A stretch of 64,000 bases of DNA, taken from assembly GCA_023382675.1 (NCBI GenBank), contig JAHDWN010000007.1, positions 30,072 through 94,071 on the forward strand. The letters are read 5' to 3'. The stretch's first letter is position 1. Each line of letters opens with the position of its first letter. The notes beneath the pieces are model-generated. The model saw nothing but the letters and a program-made list of their open reading frames with translations, did not search any database and was not told the DNA's origin. This document shows positions 1-7,971 of the stretch, one piece after another. A program made the position numbers and the translations under genes. The DNA is from Anaerolineae bacterium (GTDB taxonomy: Bacteria; Chloroflexota; Anaerolineae; Aggregatilineales; Phototrophicaceae).

Positions 1-1
1 G

Positions 2-2527
2 CCGGTGCAGGCAATCATGCGCGCGGCGGCGATTATGCGCGGCGAAGAGGTCCCGCCGTTCGAACCGCTCCAGCGCGCTATCCCTGCCCCGCCGGATCTC
101 TTTGGCGGCGTCTGGGACATGGGCGATTTCGGCAGCAGCGGTGGTGATAACGTCGCCACACGCACCCGCATCGCGCCGCCGCTGGTCGTGACGCCGCCGA
201 AAGTACTCACGCTCAAGACGGTCGGCAAGCCGGAGCCGAAAGTCGATGCGGTCAAGCTGGCGGCAGGTAAACCAGTCTACACCGACGATATCGAGATGCG
301 CGGGATGCTCCATGCGGCCATGCTCACCAGCCCGCACGCCCATGCCATCATCAGAAGCATCGACACCAGCAAAGCCAGAGCGCTGCCCGGTGTCCATGCC
401 GTGTTGACTCACAAAGATCTTGCTCGCGTCCATTACGCCAGCGGCGGACAGAGCTATCCCAATCCGAAGCCCTACGATCAGGTCAGTCTGGATCACAAAG
501 TGCGCCACGTCGGCGATCGCGTCGCCGTCGTCGCGGCGGAAACGCCGGAGATCGCGCGCGAGGCGCTCAGGCTGATCGAAGTCGAATACGAAGTCCTGCC
601 CGCTGTCTTCGATCCCATCGAAGCGATGCAACCTGGCGCGCCGGTCATCCATGATGATCCGTCAGTCGAAGGCATCCACGACCGCGAGCACAATATCGTT
701 CATCACGTCGATGCGCAAACAGGCGATGCGGCTGCGCAGTGGGCGAAAGCCGCGCACATCTTCGAAGGCGAATACCGCGTCCATCAGGTCCAGCAGTGCA
801 GTATCGAGCCGCACGTCGTCGTCACCTGGTGGGATGAGGATGACCGCCTCGTCATTCGCACGAGCACGCAAGTACCCTTCCACGTCCGGCGCATGGTCGC
901 ACCGCTCCTGGGGCTGCCCGTCAAGCGCATCCGCGTGATCAAGCCGCGTATTGGCGGCGGCTTTGGCGGCAAACAGGAGATGCTGCTCGAAGACCTGTGC
1001 GGCCATCTCACCATCGCCACCGGGCGACCTGTGCGCTTCGAATATACCCGCGAGCAGGAGTTCACCAGCGCGCGCAGCCGTCATCCGCAAATTCTGCGTT
1101 TCAAAACCGGCGTCGATGCCGAGGGCAAGATCGTGGCTGCTGAGCTTTACATCATCGGCAACACGGGCGCGTATGGCACGCACGGCCTGACGGTACAGAT
1201 GGTCAGCGGCTTCCGCGGGTTGAGCACCTACAATGCCCCTTACAGCCGCTTCATCTGTGACATCGTCTACACCAACATCCCGACGCCGGGTGCGTATCGC
1301 GGCTACGGCGCGCCCCAAGCGCTCCATGCGCTCGAAGTCCACACCGAGGAGATCGCTCATGCGCTCGGCATGGATGTGCTCGAATTCAAGCGCAAGAACT
1401 GGATCAAGGTCGGCGATCCCCTGGTGATGGCGGTTGCGCTCGGTGAAGGCCGCGAAGGCAAGCCGCAGACGGTCAAGACCAGCGCGCTCGCGGAATGTGT
1501 CGACATTGGCGCGCGGGCGATGGGCTGGTATGAAAAGCGCGGCAAAGACCGCTCTGTGCCCGGCAAGCCGCATGTTAAACAGGGCATCGGTGTCGCTGTC
1601 GCCATGCACGGCACAGGCATCGCCGGATTAGATATGGGCGCGGCGTCGATCAAGATGAACGATGACGGCTCATTCAACCTGCACTTTGGCGCGACCGATC
1701 TCGGTACCGGCGCAGATACGGTGCTGGCGCAGATCGCCGCTGAGACGCTCGGCGTGCCGGTCAGCGACATCATCGTTTACGCTGCCGACACCGACATGAC
1801 ACCCTTCGACACCGGCGCATACGCCAGCAGCACGACCTACATCAGTGGCGGCGCCGTGCTCAAGGCAGCCGAGCAAGTCCGCGCGCAAATCCTCCAGCAC
1901 GCCGCCGAACGCATGTTGAAGTGCTCGGTGGATGACCTTGAGCTAGAAGATCGCAAGGTCGTCCATCGCGGCGGGCGCAGCGTGACACTTGAACAGGTCG
2001 CGCTCCACAGTCTGCACCAGGAAGATCAACACCAGATCATGGCGACGGCCAGCCACATGAGCGAGGTCAGCCCGCCGCCGTTTGCCGCGCAGTTTGCGGA
2101 AGTCACGGTCGATACTGAGACGGGGCAAGTGACAGTTGACCGGCTGTTGATGGCGGTCGATTGCGGCGTCGCTATCAACCCGATCACCGCGTCGGGTCAG
2201 GTCGAGGGCGGCATGGTGCAGGCGCTCGGCTATGCTCACTGTGAGGAAATGGCCTACGACGAGGCCGGTGTGCCACAGGCGACGGACTTTCACAGCTACC
2301 ACATCTATCGTGCCGATGAAGTGCCCGATCTTGAGGTCATCTTCGTCGAAACCTACGAGGAGAGCGGCCCTTATGGCGCAAAGGCCGTCGCCGAAATCCC
2401 CAAAGATGGCGTCGCCCCTGCGCTCGCATCGGCCATTTACGATGCGACTGGCGTCATGATCCGCGATCTTCCCTACACACCGGAGCGGGTCTGGCGTGCG
2501 CTCTACGGGGGCACGGCATCTCAATAA
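2..2527 (+). CDS. Molybdenum hydroxylase (xanthine dehydrogenase/aldehyde oxidase family), fused [2Fe-2S] + Mo subunit, 5' partial
   Basis: The molybdopterin-binding large subunit of the xanthine dehydrogenase/aldehyde oxidase family, which oxidises purines, aldehydes or CO-like substrates with a Mo cofactor. The core runs from about residue 75 to the end. A RIGGGFGGKQ cofactor loop lies near residue 316, and a GAKAVAE segment near residue 795 matches the position of the catalytic glutamate. The first visible residues (PVQAIMRAAAIMRGE) look like the end of a ferredoxin-like [2Fe-2S] subunit, which normally closes with CRCTGY..PVQAI. The reading frame is open to the window edge, so this is probably a fusion whose iron-sulfur part is cut off. 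The exact substrate cannot be read from sequence. Confidence 0.88.
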   Translation, partial: PVQAIMRAAAIMRGEEVPPFEPLQRAIPAPPDLFGGVWDMGDFGSSGGDNVATRTRIAPPLVVTPPKVLTLKTVGKPEPKVDAVKLAAGKPVYTDDIEMRGMLHAAMLTSPHAHAIIRSIDTSKARALPGVHAVLTHKDLARVHYASGGQSYPNPKPYDQVSLDHKVRHVGDRVAVVAAETPEIAREALRLIEVEYEVLPAVFDPIEAMQPGAPVIHDDPSVEGIHDREHNIVHHVDAQTGDAAAQWAKAAHIFEGEYRVHQVQQCSIEPHVVVTWWDEDDRLVIRTSTQVPFHVRRMVAPLLGLPVKRIRVIKPRIGGGFGGKQEMLLEDLCGHLTIATGRPVRFEYTREQEFTSARSRHPQILRFKTGVDAEGKIVAAELYIIGNTGAYGTHGLTVQMVSGFRGLSTYNAPYSRFICDIVYTNIPTPGAYRGYGAPQALHALEVHTEEIAHALGMDVLEFKRKNWIKVGDPLVMAVALGEGREGKPQTVKTSALAECVDIGARAMGWYEKRGKDRSVPGKPHVKQGIGVAVAMHGTGIAGLDMGAASIKMNDDGSFNLHFGATDLGTGADTVLAQIAAETLGVPVSDIIVYAADTDMTPFDTGAYASSTTYISGGAVLKAAEQVRAQILQHAAERMLKCSVDDLELEDRKVVHRGGRSVTLEQVALHSLHQEDQHQIMATASHMSEVSPPPFAAQFAEVTVDTETGQVTVDRLLMAVDCGVAINPITASGQVEGGMVQALGYAHCEEMAYDEAGVPQATDFHSYHIYRADEVPDLEVIFVETYEESGPYGAKAVAEIPKDGVAPALASAIYDATGVMIRDLPYTPERVWRALYGGTASQ

Positions 2528-2538
2528 CACTCACTGCA

Positions 2539-2567
2539 TGAGCCTGACTTTCGATGAGCCAGGCTCA
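2539..2567. terminator. Hairpin between convergent genes
   Basis: An 8-bp perfect stem (TGAGCCTG / CAGGCTCA) with a 13-nt loop sits between the stop of the Mo hydroxylase and the stop of galE. There is no U-run on either side, so it may stabilise 3' ends rather than terminate efficiently. Confidence 0.35.
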
Positions 2568-2579
2568 CGCACATCAGGC

Positions 2580-3578
2580 CTACTTGCCGGTGTTGTAACC
2601 CTGGGGATGGCTCTCGTGCCAGTGCCAGGCCGTTTCTAAGATCGTCTCCAGATCCGAATACTTCGGCTTCCAGCCCAATTCTGCCTCGATCTTCTTCGTA
2701 TCCGCCACCAGCACTGGCAGATCACCCGGACGGCGCGGGCCGATGGTGTACGGGATCGACCTGCCAGAGACCGCCGCCGCATTGTCGATGATCTGTTTCA
2801 CCGTATAGCCGCTGCCGCTGCCCAGGTTGTATTTGCGGCTCTTGCCGTCTTTCATCGCCTCGAATGCCAGCAAATGCGCCTCTGCCAGATCGAGCACGTG
2901 GATGTAATCGCGGATGCATGTCCCATCGAGCGTCGGATAATCGTCGCCGTAGACTGTGACCTGCTCGCGCTGGCCAAGCGCCACCTGCAAGACAATCGGG
3001 ATCAGATGCGTCTCCGGGTGATGATCTTCGCCGATGGTGCTGTCCGGGTGTGCGCCCGACGCGTTGAAGTAGCGCAGGCAGCACGACGCCAGCCCGTAGA
3101 TCCGCTCCATCCAACCGAGGATGCGCTCAATTGCGTATTTGCTCTCACCATAGGGACTGCCAGGGGCGATACGCGCCTCGGCCTTGATCGGAATTTCGTC
3201 CGGCGCGTCGAAAAGATTCGCTGTCGATGACAGCACGAACCGGTTCACCCCATGCGCGGTGCCAACTTCGAGCAGATTACAGGCTGACACCACGTTGTCG
3301 CGCAGATAAATCCACGGCTTCTCCATGCTCTCACCGACGAGGATGTTCGAGGCGAAATGAAAGATGCCCGCCACCTCGCGATCTTTGAAAGCCGCTTCAA
3401 TCTGCGCTTTGTCCTGCAAATCCCCGCGCACCAATTCCGCGCGTGGATCGATCGCTTCTACGTGGCCGGTGCTGAGGTTATCCAGAATGACAACCTGATA
3501 GCCGCGATCAAGCAGCAGCCGTGTCGTGTGGCTGCCGACATAACCTGCACCGCCCGTCACCAGAATGGTATCCGTCAT
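2580..3578 (-). CDS. galE: UDP-glucose 4-epimerase
   Basis: An NAD-dependent short-chain epimerase that interconverts UDP-glucose and UDP-galactose for polysaccharide or glycolipid synthesis. The product is 332 aa, the usual length. The N-terminal Rossmann motif TGGAGYVGSH binds NAD, and the SPYGESKYAIE segment carries the catalytic Tyr-x3-Lys. The start at 3578 (MTDTILVTGG) is preferred over an upstream in-frame start at 3623, because the family begins directly at the Rossmann strand. It converges on the preceding gene and diverges from the LysM lipoprotein gene. Other NDP-sugar epimerase specificities are possible, but the whole length fits GalE best. Confidence 0.9.
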   Translation of the reverse strand: MTDTILVTGGAGYVGSHTTRLLLDRGYQVVILDNLSTGHVEAIDPRAELVRGDLQDKAQIEAAFKDREVAGIFHFASNILVGESMEKPWIYLRDNVVSACNLLEVGTAHGVNRFVLSSTANLFDAPDEIPIKAEARIAPGSPYGESKYAIERILGWMERIYGLASCCLRYFNASGAHPDSTIGEDHHPETHLIPIVLQVALGQREQVTVYGDDYPTLDGTCIRDYIHVLDLAEAHLLAFEAMKDGKSRKYNLGSGSGYTVKQIIDNAAAVSGRSIPYTIGPRRPGDLPVLVADTKKIEAELGWKPKYSDLETILETAWHWHESHPQGYNTGK

Positions 3579-3781
3579 GAGTCCAACTTTCTGAGTATAA
3601 GCATTCGCGATCTGTACACACATTGTACCCGGCGTTGCGTGTCATTGACCGGATACTTTCGCCGCTCAGGCGAAAATGACGACTGCCCTACGTCGTGCCT
3701 ACGCCGCCACCACCTAGGGCAACGCATATCGCATACTGGTCGTAGATCATATGGACACGTGGCCTCGCCAGGAGGACAACT

Positions 3782-4861
3782 ATGCGTTTATTCGCCACCG
3801 TGATCGTCATCGCCCTCTGTACGCTCACATCTGCCTGCAACATCAGTATCCAGCGTGAGCCAACGCCACCGCCAGCCACAGCGCTGCCATCACAGACGCC
3901 GATGATTTTCAACACTGACACGCCCGTACCGCCGACCAGCACACCGACTTCGATTCCACCCACGAGCATCATCATCATCCCGCCGACGGCGTGTGTACCG
4001 CGCACCGATCTGCCTACTTATACAGTCGTGGTCGGCGATACCCTTGCCAGCGTTGCCCGGCGTGCCAATTCGACATCGAACGATCTGGCGCGCTACAACT
4101 GTCTGGCGAATCCGAATGTGATCACCGTCGGGCAGGTGCTGCGCGTGCCGAATCCGATTCTGCCGCCCACGATTACGCCGCCCAGCGTCCAGGTGATTGG
4201 CGCAGTCAGCGTCGCACCGGTTCTCAGAGTCGAGGGGGATGTCAACGTGCTCGTCCCGGATGGCAATGTCACGCTCACCTGGAACGTCCCCGGGCTGACA
4301 AACGTCACCGGAAGCACCGCACGGATGCAGTTCTACGTGACGCCCAGCGGCACCGGCTCAACCCCGGTGCTAATCGGCACGGATGCCAATCTGGCGGATG
4401 GCGGCGCGATCACCTGGCATGTGCCCAACAGCGCCCTCGGCTGGCTGACGGCGCAGATCGTCAGCGCAGATTTCGTCGTCATCGCGCGGACGGCGGCGTC
4501 AACGCGCATCGCTGTCGAGTGGCAAACGCCCGTGCCTTCGCCGGTCATCGTCAGCTTCACCGCCTCCAACGCTTCGGTCAATGCCGGTGAGTCGGTTACA
4601 CTCAACTGGGTAGTGACAAACGCCGATGGTGTCTCCATCAGCGTGATCAACCCGAACGGCAGTGAGGTTGTCCGTTATAATAATCTCGCGCTCAGCAGCA
4701 GCTTGATCTACGATGTACCATCGACATATTCCGGCGCGCTGATCTTCCGCCTCGTGCCGCAGGCAGCCAGCACGAACATCCCGACACAGCAAATCTCAGT
4801 GACGGTCGTGCTGCCACCGAGCGAGTTCAATGATCCGGGAGAGCAAAGCGCCACCGAATAA
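3782..4861 (+). CDS. LysM-domain lipoprotein with Ig-like repeats
   Basis: A secreted, lipid-anchored envelope protein. Residues 1-19 form a signal peptide ending in a lipobox (LTSAC). A Pro/Thr-rich linker runs to about residue 75, followed by one LysM module (YTVVVGDTLASVARRANS ... VGQVLRVP, about 78-122), which typically binds peptidoglycan or chitin-like glycans. The rest (about 130-345) looks like two beta-rich Ig-like repeats, the second starting near PVIVSFTASNASVNAGESV. A strong AGGAGG ribosome site precedes the ATG. No catalytic domain is visible, so a structural or adhesion role is inferred. Confidence 0.75.
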   Translation: MRLFATVIVIALCTLTSACNISIQREPTPPPATALPSQTPMIFNTDTPVPPTSTPTSIPPTSIIIIPPTACVPRTDLPTYTVVVGDTLASVARRANSTSNDLARYNCLANPNVITVGQVLRVPNPILPPTITPPSVQVIGAVSVAPVLRVEGDVNVLVPDGNVTLTWNVPGLTNVTGSTARMQFYVTPSGTGSTPVLIGTDANLADGGAITWHVPNSALGWLTAQIVSADFVVIARTAASTRIAVEWQTPVPSPVIVSFTASNASVNAGESVTLNWVVTNADGVSISVINPNGSEVVRYNNLALSSSLIYDVPSTYSGALIFRLVPQAASTNIPTQQISVTVVLPPSEFNDPGEQSATE

Positions 4862-4905
4862 CGCGAACAATGCCTGCCTTCACAGCCAGACGCGCCACAC
4901 ACTCA

Positions 4906-4911
4906 TATAAT
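4906..4911 (+). promoter_or_regulatory. Candidate -10 box for the TIR-UDG gene
   Basis: A perfect TATAAT lies 39 bases before the start codon of the TIR-UDG gene. No good -35 lies at 16-18 bases; TTCACA at 4879-4884 is 21 bases away, too far for a standard promoter. It suggests the gene is transcribed on its own. Confidence 0.35.
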
Positions 4912-4949
4912 GAGAGGAGAGTGGCGCGGCGGCAGGCAGGGAAAGACAG

Positions 4950-6047
4950 ATGAGCCGGATCTTCATCAACTATCGCAGGCAGGACAGCGAAGGCTACGTC
5001 GGACGCCTCTACGACCATCTGAGCCAGCAGTTCGATCCGTCGGACATCTTCATGGATGTGGAGGCGATGAAGCCGGGCGTCGATTTCGTCAAAGTCCTGG
5101 AAGACGCCGTCCTCGCCTGCGACGTGTTTATCGCCATCATCGGCCCGCAGTGGCTTGATGTGCAGAACGAAGCGGGGACACGGCGGCTCGATGAAGAGCG
5201 GGATTTTGTCCGCATCGAAATCGAATCGGCGCTCAAACACAACAAGCTCGTCATCCCGGTGCTGGTCGGGCGAGCGGCCATGCCCGGCACGCGCGATCTG
5301 CCGAAAAGCATCGCGGCGCTGGCCCGGCGCAACGCCTTCGAACTCAGTCACCAGCGCTTCGCTTACGACGCCGAACAGCTTGCCCAGACGATCAAGACCG
5401 CGATCGTGCCGGTCAACCCATCGAGTAAACCGCGCGCCAGCAGCGAGACGCTGCGCCGTAAGATGCGCGAACTCAAGAACCTGCGCGATCAGCTTTTCGA
5501 CGCGAGAACCTCGCCGCTGTATGCCTATCGCATCGAGAACCGCTACTTCCCGGTACTCGGCGATGGCAGCCCGGATGCCAACATTCTCTTCATCGGTCAG
5601 GGGCCGGGCGAATACGAAGCCATGCAGGGCATTCCGTTCGTCGGCGCATCCGGTGACGTGCTCGACGAAATGCTGCTCACCATCGGCCTCAAGCGCGAGG
5701 ATACCTACATCACCAATATCATCCACGACCGCACGCCGGACAACCGCGACCCCATTCCGGCTGAAATCGAGTTCTATGCGCCCTACGTGGACAAAGTCAT
5801 CGAGATCATCCAGCCGGGCGTGATCGTGCCGCTCGGCCGCTTCTCGATGGGCTATATTCTGCGCAAGTACGATCTGCCGGAGAAGCGGATGCGTATCGGC
5901 CAGCTTCACGGCAAGCTGCTGCAATCCCAGGCCAAACACGGCAACATCTTCATTCTGCCGATCTATCACCCGGCGATGGTGCTCTACAGCGCCCGGGAAC
6001 GAGACACGCTGCGCCAGGACTTCCAGCAGCTCAAGCCGTTCGTCTAA
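4950..6047 (+). CDS. TIR domain fused to a family-4-like uracil-DNA glycosylase domain lacking Fe-S ligands
   Basis: 365 aa in two parts. Residues 1-150 are a bacterial TIR_2 domain: FINYRRQDSEGYVGRLYDHL, FMDVE at 34-38, then DFVRIEIE, where E90 or E92 fits the catalytic glutamate of NAD-cleaving TIRs. Residues 165-365 have the uracil-DNA glycosylase family 4 fold signature: GQGPG (216-220), GIPFVGASG, TNIIHDRTPDNRDP (255-268) and a YHP motif (339-341). Family 4 enzymes bind a [4Fe-4S] cluster with four cysteines. Aligning by motif, those positions are P189, A192, D260 and Y276, and the only cysteine in the protein is C57 in the TIR part. The usual Glu of GE(A/G)PG is Gln217. The stop codon overlaps that of convergent lysC by three to four bases. 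A DNA-damage or phage-sensing NADase is inferred, not shown. Confidence 0.85.
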   Translation: MSRIFINYRRQDSEGYVGRLYDHLSQQFDPSDIFMDVEAMKPGVDFVKVLEDAVLACDVFIAIIGPQWLDVQNEAGTRRLDEERDFVRIEIESALKHNKLVIPVLVGRAAMPGTRDLPKSIAALARRNAFELSHQRFAYDAEQLAQTIKTAIVPVNPSSKPRASSETLRRKMRELKNLRDQLFDARTSPLYAYRIENRYFPVLGDGSPDANILFIGQGPGEYEAMQGIPFVGASGDVLDEMLLTIGLKREDTYITNIIHDRTPDNRDPIPAEIEFYAPYVDKVIEIIQPGVIVPLGRFSMGYILRKYDLPEKRMRIGQLHGKLLQSQAKHGNIFILPIYHPAMVLYSARERDTLRQDFQQLKPFV

Positions 6048-7471
6048 TCGCCACTCGCCAGCGGGGCCGTCTCCAATGCCAGATCATGCAGCGTGACGAC
6101 CGCGTGTTTCAAGTCGGCCTGATCGATGACGAACGAAATGCTGCATTCGGATGATCCCTGAGCGATGGCGATCACGTTGATGCGATTGTCGCCCATCAGG
6201 CTGAAGACACGCCCGGCGATGCCCGGCGTCCCGCGCATTCCTGCGCCAACCACCGTCACAATCGCCACCTGATCGAGTACGTCAACCGCGTCCACGTCCT
6301 GATGCGCCATCTCCGTGCCCAACTCGCTCTCGATCTCGTGCTTAACTCGATGTGCGCAATCGGCGACGACGACGAAGCAGAAACTCTGCTCGGACGATGA
6401 CTGCGAGATCATCAGGATGTTGCAGCCCGCGCGCGCCGCCGCCAGGAACGTGCGCCCGGCAATGCCCGGCACGCCGATCATGCCGCGTCCGCTGACCGTG
6501 AGCAGGCTGACATCCTTGACAGTGGTCACGGCTTTGACGACCGTATCGACCTGACGGCGCTCGTCGCCGATCAATGTGCCTTCGAAGCTGGGGTTGAATG
6601 TATTGCGCACGCGCAACACCGTGTTCTTGCCGATGATCGGCTGCACCGTTTTGGGATGCAGCACCTTGGCGCCATAGAAAGCCAGCTCGCCGACCTCCTG
6701 GTAGGAGACGTAGGGCAGCACGCGCGCGCGGCTGTCCAGGCGCGGATCGGTCGTCATGACGCCGTCCACGTCCGTCCAGATGATCAGCTCGTCGGCGGCG
6801 GTGGCGGCGGCGAAGATCGCCCCACTGTAATCGCTGCCACCGCGCCCCAGCGTCGTCATGTGGCCGTCGCGGGTCTGGCCGATGAAGCCGGTGATAATGG
6901 GCGTCACGCCGTTCGCGATTTGCGGCAGCAGCCGTTCGTGAACGTGTGCTTCCGTCTCGTACCAGAGCGGGTTGGCGCTGCCGTACTGCTCGTCGGTGAT
7001 CAGGAACTGCCCGGCGTCGTAGGCACGCGCATCGACCCCCTGGTCGCGCAGCACGGCAGCGATGACGCGGGCGCTCAGGCGCTCGCCGTAGGCATAGATC
7101 GAATCAACGATGCGCGGCGTGACCTCGCCCAGAACGTTGACCGCCTGGCAGAGTTCGCCATGCTGCGCGATTAGCGATGCGACTTCGGTTTTGACCGCGT
7201 CACGATTCCTGCCGGGTTTGGTCAGCAGATTGATGACTTCGTCGTGCCGGTCGCGCAGCTTTTGCCCGATGGACAGATAGCCCCACTTGTTGCCGCTGGC
7301 GGCATCCTGGGCGGAATGTATCAGTTGGTCGGTCACGCCGGACATGGCCGAAACGACGGCGATCACCTGGTCGCCGCGTGCCAGTGCATCGCGCACGATC
7401 TCGGTCATACTGCCGATCGCTTCTGGGCTGCCTACAGACGTGCCGCCAAATTTCATCGTAATGAGCGCCAT
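6044..7471 (-). CDS. lysC: Aspartate kinase
   Basis: Phosphorylates aspartate, the first step to lysine, threonine and methionine. The 475-aa product has the kinase signature KFGGTSVG at residues 7-14, a GRGGSDYSGAI segment in the catalytic domain, and two C-terminal ACT domains that usually bind the end-product amino acids (VSGRGMIGVPGIAGRTF and VGAGMRGTPGIAGRVF). There is no fused homoserine dehydrogenase. It is preceded by a leader containing a promoter, a Thr/Met-rich leader peptide and a hairpin with a U-run, which implies attenuation. It converges on the TIR-UDG gene with overlapping stop codons. Confidence 0.95.
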   Translation of the reverse strand: MALITMKFGGTSVGSPEAIGSMTEIVRDALARGDQVIAVVSAMSGVTDQLIHSAQDAASGNKWGYLSIGQKLRDRHDEVINLLTKPGRNRDAVKTEVASLIAQHGELCQAVNVLGEVTPRIVDSIYAYGERLSARVIAAVLRDQGVDARAYDAGQFLITDEQYGSANPLWYETEAHVHERLLPQIANGVTPIITGFIGQTRDGHMTTLGRGGSDYSGAIFAAATAADELIIWTDVDGVMTTDPRLDSRARVLPYVSYQEVGELAFYGAKVLHPKTVQPIIGKNTVLRVRNTFNPSFEGTLIGDERRQVDTVVKAVTTVKDVSLLTVSGRGMIGVPGIAGRTFLAAARAGCNILMISQSSSEQSFCFVVVADCAHRVKHEIESELGTEMAHQDVDAVDVLDQVAIVTVVGAGMRGTPGIAGRVFSLMGDNRINVIAIAQGSSECSISFVIDQADLKHAVVTLHDLALETAPLASGD

Positions 7472-7503
7472 GGTCGTGATCCCCGCCTTTCATCGACAAC
7501 AAA

Positions 7504-7530
7504 AAGCGTGTGGAGGATTTCCACACGCTT
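7504..7530 (-). terminator. Intrinsic terminator (attenuator) in the lysC leader
   Basis: On the minus strand an 11-bp perfect stem (AAGCGTGTGGA / TCCACACGCTT, loop of 5) runs straight into a TTTTTG tract. It lies 33 bases before the lysC start codon and after the leader peptide stop, so it would stop transcription before lysC unless prevented. Confidence 0.75.
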
Positions 7531-7559
7531 GTTACACCCTTCTGATCGCGCCGGTGCGA

Positions 7560-7649
7560 CTATCCCATGCGGAAATACCCTCTGTGTGCCTTCGTGCACA
7601 TAGTGGTCATGGTCATAGTCATACCGGTACCGAATTGCAGCCGCTTCAT
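7560..7649 (-). CDS. Thr/Met-rich leader peptide for lysC attenuation
   Basis: A 29-codon reading frame that starts MKRLQFGTG and carries the run GMTMTMTTMCT: six Thr and five internal Met codons. A ribosome site (AAGGAA) lies about six bases upstream. The peptide sits between a promoter (7681-7709) and an intrinsic terminator (7504-7530) directly before lysC. In the coding run an RNA hairpin TGTGC/GCACA (7585-7600) could form, and its second arm (CACAC) can pair instead with GTGTG of the terminator arm. This is the layout of thr-operon type attenuation: stalling at Thr or Met codons would free the antiterminator. The peptide resembles enterobacterial ThrL in its MKR start and Thr run, but it is not obviously homologous. 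A longer in-frame start at 7775 is less likely because it lies upstream of the promoter. Confidence 0.7.
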   Translation of the reverse strand: MKRLQFGTGMTMTMTTMCTKAHRGYFRMG

Positions 7650-7680
7650 GCGCGTTTCCTTGCAGCAATTACAGGATATA

Positions 7681-7709
7681 ACGATAGCGCGGGGGCGTTG
7701 GAGTGTCAA
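7681..7709 (-). promoter_or_regulatory. Promoter of the lysC leader
   Basis: On the minus strand TTGACA (7704-7709, perfect -35), 17-base spacer, TATCGT (7681-7686, 4 of 6 to the -10 consensus). It would start the transcript about 25 bases before the leader peptide. Confidence 0.6.
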
Positions 7710-7971
7710 GGTTTTGGCTGGGGGCTGGGCGGCTAGATGTCGGCTTTGTGGATTCACAATGATAATCTCATCCATGTTTCGCTGTAGTTGATACGTGTCA
7801 GCTGCACGCGAAGTAGATACGGTTCAGGACCCCGAGCTTGCGAACGAATAAATGCCGGAAAGGTCACCAGGTACTTGTTTGCCGGATGGCAATTGTCGTC
7901 AGAACAACATGTTATCTGCAGGCAAATTGACGGTGAAGCACTCACGCTACCAACACCGATTTCGATCAAGA
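7710..7971. other. Non-coding gap between the lysC promoter and TIR gene
   Basis: About 260 bases, visibly richer in A+T than lysC. Short open frames are present on both strands, but none has a ribosome site or recognisable product. I see no repeat or RNA element here. It may be flanking DNA brought in with the TIR gene. Confidence 0.4.

Noticed and set aside
662-1609. 315-codon open frame on the minus strand inside the Mo hydroxylase gene
   Set aside because: Antisense to a well-conserved enzyme; such long shadow frames are common in high-GC DNA and the product has no family features.
3657-3675. Hairpin TTTCGCC/GGCGAAA in the galE-LysM divergent region
   Set aside because: Short, no U-run, and in a divergent promoter region where a terminator is not expected; no function can be argued.
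4827-5969. 380-codon minus-strand frame opposite the TIR-UDG gene
   Set aside because: The plus-strand frame has clear TIR and UDG motifs; the minus frame has none.
7472-7680. Lysine riboswitch in the lysC leader
   Set aside because: The leader lacks the recognisable conserved core of the lysine riboswitch, while a leader peptide plus terminator explains it better.
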